64,000 nucleotides of DNA, taken from positions 1 through 64,000 of the forward strand of contig NZ_JNYZ01000032.1 in assembly GCF_000717335.1 (NCBI RefSeq). Reading direction: 5' to 3'. Under the pieces are notes generated by a model that was not told where the DNA came from, made no database searches, and saw only the letters and a program-made list of their open reading frames with translations. Of the stretch, positions 53,912 to 62,759 are shown one piece after another (position 1 is the first letter of the stretch; every line of letters begins with the position of its first letter). Source of the DNA: Amycolatopsis jejuensis. Its GTDB lineage: Bacteria > Actinomycetota > Actinomycetes > Mycobacteriales > Pseudonocardiaceae. The position numbers were made by a program, and so were the translations under genes.

Positions 53912-54764
53912 CCGTGGCGATTCGGCTGATTCCGGCGATCACCCGTGGCCACACTTCGCGTGGCAGATCGTGACCCATGCCGGGCACGATGTCGAGGTCG
54001 GCGCCCAGTGCGCGAGCCGTGGCGCGCCCGCCGGACACGTGTACGAGCGGGTCGGCCGAACCGTGAATCACCAGTGACGGCAAGGAAAGCCGTCGCAGAT
54101 CGGCCGTCCGGTTGCGCGCCGACAGGATTGCCGCGAGCTGCCGTAACACCCCGGCCGGGTTGAGCCCGCGGTCGTACGTGCGTTCGGCGCGGCTGCGGAA
54201 GTTGTTCTCGTCGAAGGGAAACCCGGGCGAGCCGATCAGCCGTGACGTGCGGACCAGCTGGGTCACGTAGTCCTCGCGCGTGCGCGGACCCGGCGCCAGC
54301 ATCGCGAGCGCGGCGCGCGGGCTGGGCAGGCCGACGGTCCGCGCGCCGGTGGTCGACATGATCGAGGTGAGCGACCGGACCCGCGCCGGATGCCGGATCG
54401 TGAGCTCCTGCGCGATCATTCCGCCCATCGAGGTGCCGACCACGTGTGCGCGCTCGATGCCGAGCCCGTCGAGCAGCACGGCCGTGTCGTCGGCGAGGTC
54501 GGCGAGCGAATACGGCGCGGACCTCAGGAAATACGCCCGCGGCAGGTTGACCCGGCCGGTCCACCACGTCGAGCGCCCGACGTCCCGGTTGTCGAACCGG
54601 AGCACGTAGAACCCGGCGGTGGCGAGCTGGGTGCAGAACTCGTCGTCCCACCAGATCATCGGCGCGGCCAGGCCCATCACGAGCAGCAATGGCGGGTCGG
54701 CCGGGTTGCCGAACGACTCGTGGCACAGGGTGATGCCCTCGGTTTCGAGGGTCTGCTCGGTCAT
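53901..54764 (-). CDS. alpha/beta hydrolase
   Basis: 287 aa. Oxyanion strand LLLVMGLAAPMIWW, nucleophile elbow GTSMGGMIAQE, Asp region VIHGSADPLVHVSGG, and catalytic His in GMGHDLP. The pattern resembles hydrolases acting on meta-cleavage products or aclacinomycin-type esters. It ends 11 bp inside the convergent decarboxylase gene and overlaps the DUF1579 gene by 4 bp at its start, giving a two-gene operon. Confidence 0.88.
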   Translation of the reverse strand: MTEQTLETEGITLCHESFGNPADPPLLLVMGLAAPMIWWDDEFCTQLATAGFYVLRFDNRDVGRSTWWTGRVNLPRAYFLRSAPYSLADLADDTAVLLDGLGIERAHVVGTSMGGMIAQELTIRHPARVRSLTSIMSTTGARTVGLPSPRAALAMLAPGPRTREDYVTQLVRTSRLIGSPGFPFDENNFRSRAERTYDRGLNPAGVLRQLAAILSARNRTADLRRLSLPSLVIHGSADPLVHVSGGRATARALGADLDIVPGMGHDLPREVWPRVIAGISRIATVSR

Positions 54765-55222
54765 GCCCGGGTGTACTTCGCGCGCAGGAACGGGCGGAAG
54801 TCGAGGTCGTCGCCGAGCCGGACGTCGATCTCGTGGGTGAGCAGGTCGCCGTCCGGGGTGATCCGGTGCTGCGCGACGCCACGCTCGGTGTGCTTTTCGA
54901 AGTGAAGGGTCCCGTCACGCCAGCTGCCGCGGGAGGGCTGGCCGGGTGGGAAACCGTAGCTGTCGAAGCCGTACCAGAGCGTTTCGCCGGTGGCCGGGTC
55001 GACTGTGAAGACGTGATGCGCCAGCAGCCGGGAGCCGTCGTCGCGGGTCTGGACGTAGTCCTCCAGCACGGCGAACCCGTCGAGCGCGCGGCGATAACTG
55101 CAGGTGGCAGTGGCTTGCGCGGCGGGCGCCCACGGCGCCGCGGCCAGATCTTCGGTGCCGGACCAGTCGCCGACCAGCGCGGTGAGCGCCTCGTGCGCGG
55201 TACCGACGGCAGGCAGTTGCAT
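54761..55222 (-). CDS. DUF1579-like protein
   Basis: 153 aa small beta-barrel-like protein: LVGDWSGTEDLAAAPWAP, GFAVLEDYVQTRDDG, TLWYGFDSYGFPPGQPSRGSW, LTHEIDVRLG. No signal peptide. AAGGAGGG is upstream of ATG 55222. It is the first gene of the operon with the alpha/beta hydrolase and is divergent from the MarR gene, with a perfect 22-bp palindrome between them. Ligand-binding role is guesswork. Confidence 0.8.
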   Translation of the reverse strand: MQLPAVGTAHEALTALVGDWSGTEDLAAAPWAPAAQATATCSYRRALDGFAVLEDYVQTRDDGSRLLAHHVFTVDPATGETLWYGFDSYGFPPGQPSRGSWRDGTLHFEKHTERGVAQHRITPDGDLLTHEIDVRLGDDLDFRPFLRAKYTRA

Positions 55223-55237
55223 CGGGGGTTCCCTCCT

Positions 55238-55259
55238 TTTCGACAGGCGCCTGTCGAAA
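55238..55259. promoter_or_regulatory. Perfect 22-bp palindrome, probable MarR operator
   Basis: The half-site TTTCGACAGGC is followed directly by its exact reverse complement. It lies 16 bp before the DUF1579 start and 16 bp before the MarR start, symmetric between divergent genes. This is the size and placement of a MarR dimer site controlling both. Confidence 0.8.
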
Positions 55260-55275
55260 TGTCACACTAGCACGC

Positions 55276-55770
55276 GTGACCCGTGCGGAACGCTTCACTC
55301 AGCTCGTCAACGAGGTCTTCGTGGCCAATGGTGCCCTGCTCAACGTCGGGGACGAGCTCACCGCGGAAGTCGGGCTGACCGCCGCGCAATGGCAGGTCGC
55401 CGGATTTCTCGAAGACGGCCCGGCGAGCGCCGCGGAGCTGGCGCGGCGACGAGGTCTACGGCGGCAAAGCGTTCAGGAGACCGTGAATCGCTTACTGCGC
55501 AACGGAATGCTCACCCGCGCTCCGAATCCCGCCGACGCCCGTGCGCCGCTGCTTCATCTCACCGCGAAGGCGACCGCAGCGCTGCGCATTCTGGACGAGC
55601 GCCAGGTCGCGTGGGCGGACGCGGTTGCGTCCGGGTTGTCCGCGGACGACGTCGAGACGACCTTGCGCACCCTTCGTGCACTTGGCCAGACGGCAACGGG
55701 ACTAGTACCCTCCTCGCTAGAGCGATCTATCAAATCGCAAGGGGGCGAGAAAAGTGGACGTTCTGCGTGA
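55276..55770 (+). CDS. MarR-family transcriptional regulator
   Basis: 164 aa. The winged HTH is SAAELARRRGLRRQSVQETVNRLLRNGMLTR-like, with the wing ending DARAPLLHLTAKA. It begins at GTG 55276, 16 bp from the 22-bp palindrome. Probable repressor of itself, the divergent DUF1579/hydrolase operon and perhaps the box genes downstream. It overlaps the next gene by 17 bp. Confidence 0.9.
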   Translation: MTRAERFTQLVNEVFVANGALLNVGDELTAEVGLTAAQWQVAGFLEDGPASAAELARRRGLRRQSVQETVNRLLRNGMLTRAPNPADARAPLLHLTAKATAALRILDERQVAWADAVASGLSADDVETTLRTLRALGQTATGLVPSSLERSIKSQGGEKSGRSA

Positions 55771-56191
55771 GAAGGGGCTCGGGCCGCTGCGGGTGGTGCT
55801 CGGGTTCACGCTGGTCACAACGGTGCTGCACTACACCCACAACGTCGTCCGGGCGGCCGACTACCCGCAGATTCCGGGTCTCAGCCTGCTGGTGGTGCAG
55901 GTCGTGGTGGCGATCAGCTGGTTCGTGTTCACCGCGTTCGGGGTGCTCGGGTACCGCGATTTCGTGGCCGGGAGATATTGGCGGTCGCTGGCGTTTCTGC
56001 TGGTCTACTCGCTGTCCGGGCTGGCCAGCGCCGGGCACTTCCTGGTCGGCGTACCGCAGGTCCCGGCATTCTGGTTCGCGACGATCTTCACCGACACGTT
56101 CGCCGCGCTGGCGATGTGGGTCTTCGTGTGCTGGGCGGCGATGCGGCTCAACCGGGTGAGCGTTCGCGATCAAGTGTCTACACAATATTGA
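55754..56191 (+). CDS. Hypothetical four-span membrane protein
   Basis: 145 aa with four hydrophobic segments (about 12-28, 44-65, 78-98 and 105-128). Hydrophobic helices carry Tyr, Trp and His (VLHYTHNVVRAADYPQIPG). GTG start overlapping the MarR gene by 17 bp, so co-expressed. It ends 32 bp before boxC. A small transport or sensing role for aromatic acids is conceivable but unsupported. Confidence 0.75.
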   Translation: MDVLREKGLGPLRVVLGFTLVTTVLHYTHNVVRAADYPQIPGLSLLVVQVVVAISWFVFTAFGVLGYRDFVAGRYWRSLAFLLVYSLSGLASAGHFLVGVPQVPAFWFATIFTDTFAALAMWVFVCWAAMRLNRVSVRDQVSTQY

Positions 56192-56216
56192 CGTCCGTCG
56201 AGATCGTGTAGACAAT
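56175..56216 (+). promoter_or_regulatory. boxC promoter with overlapping inverted repeat
   Basis: TGTCTACAC (56175-56183) and GTGTAGACA (56206-56214) are exact inverted arms 22 bp apart. They flank and overlap a promoter: TTGACG at 56188-56193, 17 bp, then GACAAT at 56211-56216. The start of transcription would fall at or next to the GTG of boxC (56224), so a leaderless mRNA is possible. The arms recall GntR/FadR-type half-sites. Confidence 0.6.
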
Positions 56217-56223
56217 CGAGGTC

Positions 56224-57855
56224 GTGACCACCACCACACCAGTCACGTTCGAGCGGCATCCGGACACCTACCGGCACTGGCGGCTGACCGTCGACGGCGA
56301 GGTCGCCTGGCTCGAGATGGACGTCGACGAGCAGGGCGGCCTCGTACCCGGGTACGAGCTCAAGCTGAACTCCTACGACCTCGGTGTCGACATCGAGTTC
56401 TACGACGCCACCCAGCGGCTGCGGTTCGAGCATCCGCAGGTGCGCGCCGTGATCGTGACGAGCGCCAAGGACAAGGTGTTCTGCGCGGGCGCGAACATCC
56501 GGATGCTGGCCGCGTCGCCGCACGAGTGGAAGGTGAACTTCTGCAAGTTCACCAACGAGACCCGCAACGGGATCGAGGACGCCACCGAGTTCTCCGGGCA
56601 GACGTACCTCGCGGCGGTGAACGGCAGCTGCGCCGGTGGTGGGTACGAAATCGCCTTGGCCTGCGAGAAAATCCTGCTGGTGGACGACAACTCGTCCACA
56701 GTCGCGTTGCCGGAGGTGCCGCTGCTCGGCGTGCTGCCCGGTACCGGCGGGCTCACGCGGGTGGTGGACAAGCGGCGGGTCCGGCGGGATCTCGCGGACG
56801 TTTTCGCGACGCGGCCGGACGGCGTCAAGGGGCGTACGGCGGTGGACTGGCGGCTGGTCGATGAGCTGGTGCCGCGGGTCGGGTTCCGGGAGAAGGTGCT
56901 GGAGCGGGCCCACGAACTGGCCGCCGAATCCGAGCGGTTACCTGCTGAGCAGGGGATTTCCCTGGCGCCGCTGGAGCCGTCGGTCACTGACGACGGGATC
57001 GAGTACCGGTACGTGCGGGTCGCGTATGACCGGCCGAACGTCACGATCACCGTCCACGGTCCGGATGGCGAACCCGAGGTCGACGGCTGGCTGCTGCGGC
57101 TCACCCGCGAACTGGACGACGCGATCCTGCGGCTGCGCACGAACGAGCCTGACCTCGGTACCTGGGTGCTGCGTACCGAAGGCGACCCGGCGCAGGTACT
57201 CGCGCACGAGCAGGTGGTGCTCAGCGGAAAAGACTGGCTGAGCAACGAAATCCTGCATTACTGCAAGCGCACGCTGAAGCGGCTGGACGTCACCAGCCGC
57301 ACGCTGATCGCGTTGATCGAACCGGGCAGTTGCTTTGCCGGAGTCCTGCTGGAGCTCGCGCTGGCCGCAGACCGGCAGTACCTGCTCGACGGGCCGCCGA
57401 TCGACGACGAGGACAGCGAGGAACGCGCGTCGATCACGTTGTCGGAAGCCAACTTCGGCGTGTTCCCGATGGGCAATGGCCTGTCCCGCCTGCAATCGCG
57501 GTTCTACGGCGACGACGATCACCTCGCCTGGCTGGCCCGCGAACGCGACCGGGCGCTGAGTGCTGCCGAGGCCGTCGAGCTGGGCCTGGTCACCGACGCG
57601 CCGGACGACCTCGACTGGGAGGACGAGATCCGGATCGCGCTGGAGGGCCGCGCTTCGCTGTCGCCGGACGCGCTCACCGGGATGGAGGCGAACCACCGGT
57701 TCGTCGGCCCGGAAACCATCGAGACCAAGATCTTCGGGCGGCTCACCGCCTGGCAGAACTGGATCTTCACCCGACCGAACGCTTCCGGTCCCGAAGGTGC
57801 GCTGCGCCGTTACGGTACGGGGCAGAAGGCGGTCTTCGACAGGAAGCGGGTTTGA
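56224..57855 (+). CDS. Benzoyl-CoA-dihydrodiol lyase (BoxC)
   Basis: 543 aa, full length for BoxC, a double crotonase-fold enzyme that opens the ring of 2,3-epoxybenzoyl-CoA hydrolytically and releases formate. Recognisable blocks: VAWLEMDVDEQGGLVPGYELK, VIVTSAKDKVFCAGANIRML (oxyanion hole), NGSCAGGGYEIALACEKILL, and in the second half LIEPGSCFAGVLLELALAADR. The GTG start has no well-spaced ribosome-binding site. First gene of the box operon, 4 bp before boxB. Confidence 0.94.
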   Translation: MTTTTPVTFERHPDTYRHWRLTVDGEVAWLEMDVDEQGGLVPGYELKLNSYDLGVDIEFYDATQRLRFEHPQVRAVIVTSAKDKVFCAGANIRMLAASPHEWKVNFCKFTNETRNGIEDATEFSGQTYLAAVNGSCAGGGYEIALACEKILLVDDNSSTVALPEVPLLGVLPGTGGLTRVVDKRRVRRDLADVFATRPDGVKGRTAVDWRLVDELVPRVGFREKVLERAHELAAESERLPAEQGISLAPLEPSVTDDGIEYRYVRVAYDRPNVTITVHGPDGEPEVDGWLLRLTRELDDAILRLRTNEPDLGTWVLRTEGDPAQVLAHEQVVLSGKDWLSNEILHYCKRTLKRLDVTSRTLIALIEPGSCFAGVLLELALAADRQYLLDGPPIDDEDSEERASITLSEANFGVFPMGNGLSRLQSRFYGDDDHLAWLARERDRALSAAEAVELGLVTDAPDDLDWEDEIRIALEGRASLSPDALTGMEANHRFVGPETIETKIFGRLTAWQNWIFTRPNASGPEGALRRYGTGQKAVFDRKRV

Positions 57856-57859
57856 ACCC

Positions 57860-59281
57860 ATGCCCGAAAAGATCGACTACGACTCCAAGATCCCGAACAA
57901 CGTCCACCTCGCCGACGACCGGCGGCTGCAGCGGGCGCTCGAGGGCTGGCAGCCGAAGTTCATGAACTGGTGGGGCGAGATGGGGCCCACGCTGGAGACC
58001 CAGGGCGTGTACCTGCGCACCGCGGTCAGCGTCGGACGCGACGGCTGGGCGCATTTCGACCACGTGAACGTGCCGGACTACCGCTGGGGCATCTTCCTCG
58101 CCGAACGGGACCCGGACCGGCGGATCGTGTTCGGCGAGCACACCGGCGAACCGGTGTGGCAGCAGGTACCCGGTGAATACCGCGCGGACCTGCAGCGGCT
58201 GATCGTGATCCAGGGCGACACCGAACCGGCGTCGGTGGAGCAGCAGCGGCTGCTCGGGCTCACCGCGCCGTCGCTGTACGACCTGCGGAATCTCTTCCAG
58301 GTGAACGTGGAGGAGGGACGGCATCTGTGGGCGATGGTGTACCTGCTGCACGCGTACTTCGGGCGCGAGGGCCGCGACGAGGCCGAGGGGCTGCTGCTGC
58401 GCAACTCCGGCAGCCCGGACGCGCCGCGGATTCTCGGTGCGTTCAACGAGGAAACCGCCGACTGGCTGGCGTTCTACATGTTCACCTACTTCACCGACCG
58501 CGACGGGAAGTACCAGCTCGGCACGTTGAAGGAAAGCTCGTTCGACCCGCTGTCGCGTACTTGTGAATTCATGCTCAAGGAAGAGGCGCACCACATGATG
58601 GTGGGCACCACCGGCGTCGACCGCGTGGTGTTGCGCAGCGCCGAGCTGATCCGCGAGCACGACACGTACGACATCGCCTCGCACGGCGGGATCCCGCTGG
58701 ACGTGATCCAGCGGTACCTGAATTTCCACTACACGGTGTCGCTCGACCTGTTCGGCAGCGAGACGTCCACGAACGCGGCGAACTACTACACCGCCGGGCT
58801 CAAGGGCCGCTGGCAGGAGACGCGGCGCAAGGACGACCACAAGCTCACCGACGACAGCCGCCTGCTCGACCGGCCGCGCGACGACGGCACCTGGACGTCC
58901 GAGGAACTGCAGGCCATCCTGCTGCTGAACCTCGACCTGCGCGGCGAGTACACCGCCGACTGCCAGACCGGGGTCAACCGGTGGAACAAGATCCTGTCCG
59001 ACGCGGGCATCGACTTCCGGTTCGCCCTGCCGCACCCTGGTTTCAACCGCGAGGTCGGCATAAACTCCGGCCACCACGTGACTCCCGACGGCAGCATCGT
59101 CGACGAGGCCACTTGGGAGGCGGCCCGGCACAAGTGGCTGCCGACGGCGGAGGACCTCACGTTCGTCCGCTCGCTCATGCACCCGGTGTACGAGCGGGGG
59201 AAGATCGCGAGCTGGGTCGCTCCGCCGCGGCAAGGCATCAACGGCAAGCCGTTCGACTACGAGTACGTGTACCTCACCTGA
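57860..59281 (+). CDS. Benzoyl-CoA 2,3-epoxidase subunit B (BoxB)
   Basis: 473 aa diiron oxygenase. Candidate iron ligands lie in NVEEGRHLWAMVYLLHAYFG, FNEETADWLAFYMFTYF and LKEEAHHMMVGTTG. It epoxidises benzoyl-CoA with O2 and electrons from BoxA. The start MPEKIDYDSKIPNNV is family-typical. BoxA (the reductase) is not encoded in this operon or elsewhere in the window, so electron supply must come from another locus. Confidence 0.95.
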   Translation: MPEKIDYDSKIPNNVHLADDRRLQRALEGWQPKFMNWWGEMGPTLETQGVYLRTAVSVGRDGWAHFDHVNVPDYRWGIFLAERDPDRRIVFGEHTGEPVWQQVPGEYRADLQRLIVIQGDTEPASVEQQRLLGLTAPSLYDLRNLFQVNVEEGRHLWAMVYLLHAYFGREGRDEAEGLLLRNSGSPDAPRILGAFNEETADWLAFYMFTYFTDRDGKYQLGTLKESSFDPLSRTCEFMLKEEAHHMMVGTTGVDRVVLRSAELIREHDTYDIASHGGIPLDVIQRYLNFHYTVSLDLFGSETSTNAANYYTAGLKGRWQETRRKDDHKLTDDSRLLDRPRDDGTWTSEELQAILLLNLDLRGEYTADCQTGVNRWNKILSDAGIDFRFALPHPGFNREVGINSGHHVTPDGSIVDEATWEAARHKWLPTAEDLTFVRSLMHPVYERGKIASWVAPPRQGINGKPFDYEYVYLT

Positions 59282-59291
59282 GGGAGCACCG

Positions 59292-60857
59292 ATGACCGTT
59301 CCCGGGAGCTTCAACGCCGCGGAGTACCTGCTCGGCCAGGGAAGACCGGACGCGCTCGCGGTCGTGTCCCCGCGCCGCACGCTCAGCTACGCCGAACTCG
59401 CCACCGAGGCCCACCGGGTCGCGGCCGGGCTGCGCGCGCTCGGCGTGCGCCCGGAGGAGCGGGTGATGTTCTGCATGGTCGACGACGTCGAGCTGCTGAG
59501 CGGCATCCTCGGCGCGATGCTGGCCGGTGCCGTCGCGGTGCCGGTGTCGACCATGGTCACCGGGCTGGAACTGGGCCGCGTGCTCGCCGATTCGCGGGCG
59601 CGGGTGCTGTGCGTGTCCGGGGAGTTCTCGGGGCAGGCGGCGGCCGCGCTGACCGGCGCGCCCGAGGTGACCGACGTCGTGCTCGATCGCGCAGACCCGG
59701 CGGAGTTCCCGGCGGGGGTGCGGGCGCATCGGTGGACCGAACTGTCCACTTCGGACGATCCGGTGACTTCCCTTACCTGGGAGGATTCTCCGGCGCTGTG
59801 GCTGTACACGTCGGGGACCACCGGGCAGCCGAAGGGCGCGATGCACCGGCACGCGAGTATCCGTGCGGTTTGCGCTACTTACGCCGAGAAGGTCTTGGGC
59901 GTGGTGGCCGCGGACCGGTTCCTGTCGGTGCCCAAGCTGTTTTTTGCTTACGGGCTGGGGAATTCGGCGTTCTTCCCGCTCTCTTGTGGAGGGACGACGC
60001 TCCTGGAACCAGCTCGGCCGACCCCGGCGATCATTGCCGCGCGGGCGCTCGCGGATCAGCCGACGTTGTTCTTCGGGGTACCCACGTTCTACGCCGCGTT
60101 GCTGGCCAGCGATGTCCCGGACGACGCGTTTTCCTCGGTGCGGTATGCGATTTCGGCCGGGGAACCGTTGCCCGCGGCGCTTTTCACGCGGTTCCGCGAC
60201 CGGTTCGGGGTGGAGATTCTCGACGGGATCGGGTCGACGGAGGCCTTGCACATTTTCCTGTCCAACCGGCCGGGTGCGGTACGTCCGGGAAGCACCGGGG
60301 TCGCGGTTCCGGGGTATTCCTTGGAAATCCGGGACGAACAGGGTGCGGTGATTTCGGCCGCGGGTACGCCGGGTGAGCTGTTCGTTTCCGGGCCGTCCAC
60401 GGCAATGGGGTACTGGGCGCGTTATGAGACCACGAAACAGGTTTTCCAGGGCCAGTGGCTGCGGACCGGCGACAGTTACGTGCTCAACTCCGACGGGACC
60501 TATACGTGTCTCGGCCGGTTCGGGGACATGCTGAAGGCAGGCGGGATCTGGGTGTCACCGTCCGAAGTGGAGGAACGATTGCTGCAGCATCCGTCGGTGG
60601 CCGAGGTGGCGGTGGTCGCCGCGCCGGACGAGGACGGGCTGGACAAACCGGTGGCGTGCGTGGTCGCGGCGCCATCGGCCACTGTGGACGCGGACGAGCT
60701 GATCGAGTTCTGCCGGGCCGGGCTGGCGGCGTTCAAACGTCCGCGCGGGGTGGTGGAAATGGCCGAGCTGCCGAAGACGGCCACCGGGAAGATCCGGCGT
60801 AACGTGATCCGCGAAATGGTGCGCGATTCGCTGCTCGTACCGCAACCGCAATCATGA
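59292..60857 (+). CDS. Benzoate--CoA ligase family protein
   Basis: 521 aa ANL adenylating enzyme. Phosphate-binding loop LWLYTSGTTGQPKGAMH, FFAYGLGNSAFFPL, ATP motif YWARYETT / WLRTGDSYV, and catalytic Lys in TATGKIRRN. Length and the SVPKLFFAYGLGNS block are typical of benzoate-CoA ligases. It makes benzoyl-CoA for the two box enzymes encoded upstream. 10 bp after boxB, 4-bp overlap with the next gene. Confidence 0.92.
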   Translation: MTVPGSFNAAEYLLGQGRPDALAVVSPRRTLSYAELATEAHRVAAGLRALGVRPEERVMFCMVDDVELLSGILGAMLAGAVAVPVSTMVTGLELGRVLADSRARVLCVSGEFSGQAAAALTGAPEVTDVVLDRADPAEFPAGVRAHRWTELSTSDDPVTSLTWEDSPALWLYTSGTTGQPKGAMHRHASIRAVCATYAEKVLGVVAADRFLSVPKLFFAYGLGNSAFFPLSCGGTTLLEPARPTPAIIAARALADQPTLFFGVPTFYAALLASDVPDDAFSSVRYAISAGEPLPAALFTRFRDRFGVEILDGIGSTEALHIFLSNRPGAVRPGSTGVAVPGYSLEIRDEQGAVISAAGTPGELFVSGPSTAMGYWARYETTKQVFQGQWLRTGDSYVLNSDGTYTCLGRFGDMLKAGGIWVSPSEVEERLLQHPSVAEVAVVAAPDEDGLDKPVACVVAAPSATVDADELIEFCRAGLAAFKRPRGVVEMAELPKTATGKIRRNVIREMVRDSLLVPQPQS

Positions 60858-61708
60858 TCGATGACCATTTCGTGGTGGACGCCCACGTACACACGCCGCG
60901 GTTGCCCACGTTGAAATCGTCGTGGCTGGAATGGGCGCGGGATTTCGCCGGGGAATATCCGTGGCGGACGGTTTATGATGCCGAGGGTTCGGTGGTGCCG
61001 TCGGCAATGGACGACCTGATGGCGCGCGAGGGTGTCGACCGGGTTTTGCTGTTTTGTGAGTACAGCCCGCGCGCTACTGGCATTCAGCCGATCGAGGACA
61101 ATCTGCCGCTGGTCGAATACAATCCGGAGCGGTTTCGCTTGGTGGCCAACGTGAATCCGCATTTGCACCATCCGTTGCGGGACGAGGTTTCGCGGCAGCT
61201 CTCGCTGGGTGCGGTGGCGTTGAAAATCCATCCGGTACACGGCGCGTTTTCTCCCGCGGACAAGGAGTTGTATCCCGTATACGACCTGTGCGCCGAGCGC
61301 GGGATCCCGGTGATCCTCCACTCCGGACTGTCGATTTTCCCTGGCGCGCGGGCGAGTTTCGGAGACCCGGCGTTGCTGTCCGATGTGGTCGAAGACTTCC
61401 CGTCGGTGAATTTCGTGTTTGCCCACGGCGGCCGCGGCTGGTGGTACGACGTGGCGGCTTTCATGGCCCAGTCCCGCCCGAACGTGTGGCTGGATCTGGC
61501 CGGGCTGCCACCGAAGAAACTCCCGGAATACTACGCGCGCTTCGACCTGGTACGGCTGGCGCGGAAATGGATTTTCGGCACGGATTGGCCGGGAATCCCG
61601 GGAACGGCGGCGAACGTCCGAGCGGTGGCCGATCTGGGTTTACCGGAGGAGGTCCTGGATGGGGTCCTGTCGGGTAACGCGCTGCGGTTGATGCCAGGGT
61701 TGCGCTGA
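60854..61708 (+). CDS. Amidohydrolase-2 family metal-dependent hydrolase
   Basis: 284 aa TIM-barrel protein. Metal and active-site residues: DAHVHT near the N-terminus, KIHPVHGAF, VILHSGLS, FVFAHGG and GTDWPG. The family includes ACMSD-type decarboxylases and lactone hydrolases acting on aromatic intermediates. ATGA overlap with the ligase makes it the last gene of the box operon. Not a standard box gene; it might process the ring-opened product or release benzoate from a precursor. Confidence 0.87.
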   Translation: MIDDHFVVDAHVHTPRLPTLKSSWLEWARDFAGEYPWRTVYDAEGSVVPSAMDDLMAREGVDRVLLFCEYSPRATGIQPIEDNLPLVEYNPERFRLVANVNPHLHHPLRDEVSRQLSLGAVALKIHPVHGAFSPADKELYPVYDLCAERGIPVILHSGLSIFPGARASFGDPALLSDVVEDFPSVNFVFAHGGRGWWYDVAAFMAQSRPNVWLDLAGLPPKKLPEYYARFDLVRLARKWIFGTDWPGIPGTAANVRAVADLGLPEEVLDGVLSGNALRLMPGLR

Positions 61709-61965
61709 GCCGCTCAGCCGGTCTCCATCGGCTCTCTGCCGGTCCCGGGATCCGTTGGGGAGCCCGCTGTGCATCGGACGCGCCCCTTCTGTGGCCGGTC
61801 TGTTGTCCCCGATTCGGCTCGGAGCTATCGGCAGGTGCGCTTGGCGGGTCCGCGGATACACCTGGCCAAGTTGATCACTCGTTTCGGCGTTCGTGCTGCT
61901 CAGGGGGATCCTCCGGGCCCGGATGCCCGTCTGCCTTCCCGACCGTTTCGGGAAGGGAGCCGGGA

Positions 61966-62466
61966 ATGCCGGACGAGGACGAAGTGCGCCGTTTGTCGGC
62001 TCGGATGGTGGGGATCGTCGGGGCGAACGCGGGCCTTCGGGGCGACGCAGACGATGCGTGCCAGTCGGCGTGGGTCGATTTCCTGGCGCGCCCGCCGGCA
62101 CTGCGCGACGAGACGCGCTTGGCAGGCTGGCTGACGACAGTCGCCCGGCGGCACGCACTCCGGGAAGCCGACCGCCGCACGCGAGTGGTGACCGGTGACG
62201 TGCCGGAGGATGCTCGCGAGCTCGAGGATTCCCCGGAGGAGCACACCCTGACGGGTGAGTTGGCTGCAGCTTTGTGGCGCGCAGTGGCGACATTCCCGGA
62301 ACGCCACCGGCGGATGATGGTGCTGCTGGCTTATTACCCGGAGCTGCGGCGCCACGAATTGGCCGCTGAGCTGGGGATATCGCCAGCCAGTGTGGCGAAG
62401 ACCCGGCAGCGGTGTCTGGAGGCACTTCGGCGGAAGCTGGAATCTCAGGGGTTCAGTTATCCATGA
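61966..62466 (+). CDS. ECF-like sigma factor
   Basis: 166 aa. Region 2: DADDACQSAWVDFLARP with LAGWLTTVARRHALREADRR; region 4: FPERHRRMMVLLAYYPELRRHELAAELGISPASVAKTRQRCLEALRR. No anti-sigma gene adjacent. GGGAG precedes the ATG. Its stop overlaps an ATG (ATGA) opening a frame through the repeat array, but that frame has no domain and runs antisense into the MarR gene. Confidence 0.85.
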   Translation: MPDEDEVRRLSARMVGIVGANAGLRGDADDACQSAWVDFLARPPALRDETRLAGWLTTVARRHALREADRRTRVVTGDVPEDARELEDSPEEHTLTGELAAALWRAVATFPERHRRMMVLLAYYPELRRHELAAELGISPASVAKTRQRCLEALRRKLESQGFSYP

Positions 62467-62549
62467 CAGGCGTGGCTGGTGGGTGCCGTGCTGGTGGTGG
62501 GTGCCTGCTGGAGTTGGGATGCGGTCCTGGTGGTGGGCATCCTGCGAAG

Positions 62550-62759
62550 CCCGCCACCACAGCGCCCGCCACCACAGCGCCCGCCACCACAGCGCCCGCC
62601 ACCACAGCGCCCGGCACCGCGGAGCCCGGCGCCACAGCGCCCGGCACCGCGGAGCCCGGCGCCACAGCGCCCGGCGCCACAGCGCCCGGCACCGCGGAGC
62701 CCGGCGCCACAGCGCCCGGCACCGCGAAGCCCGCCACCACAGCGCCCGGCACCACCTAT
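62550..62759. repeat. 15-bp tandem repeat, 14 units
   Basis: Units start every 15 bp from 62550: CCCGCCACCACAGCG four times, then alternating CCCGGCACCGCGGAG and CCCGGCGCCACAGCG. The last unit contains the stop codon of the convergent MarR gene (62756-62758). On the plus strand one frame reads ATTAP, GTAEP and GATAP pentapeptides; on the minus strand AVVAG/AVAPG. Most likely non-coding. Confidence 0.9.

Noticed and set aside
62550..62759. CRISPR array
   Set aside because: Units are 15 bp, directly abutting and without spacers; no cas genes in the window. The same applies to the other tandem arrays.
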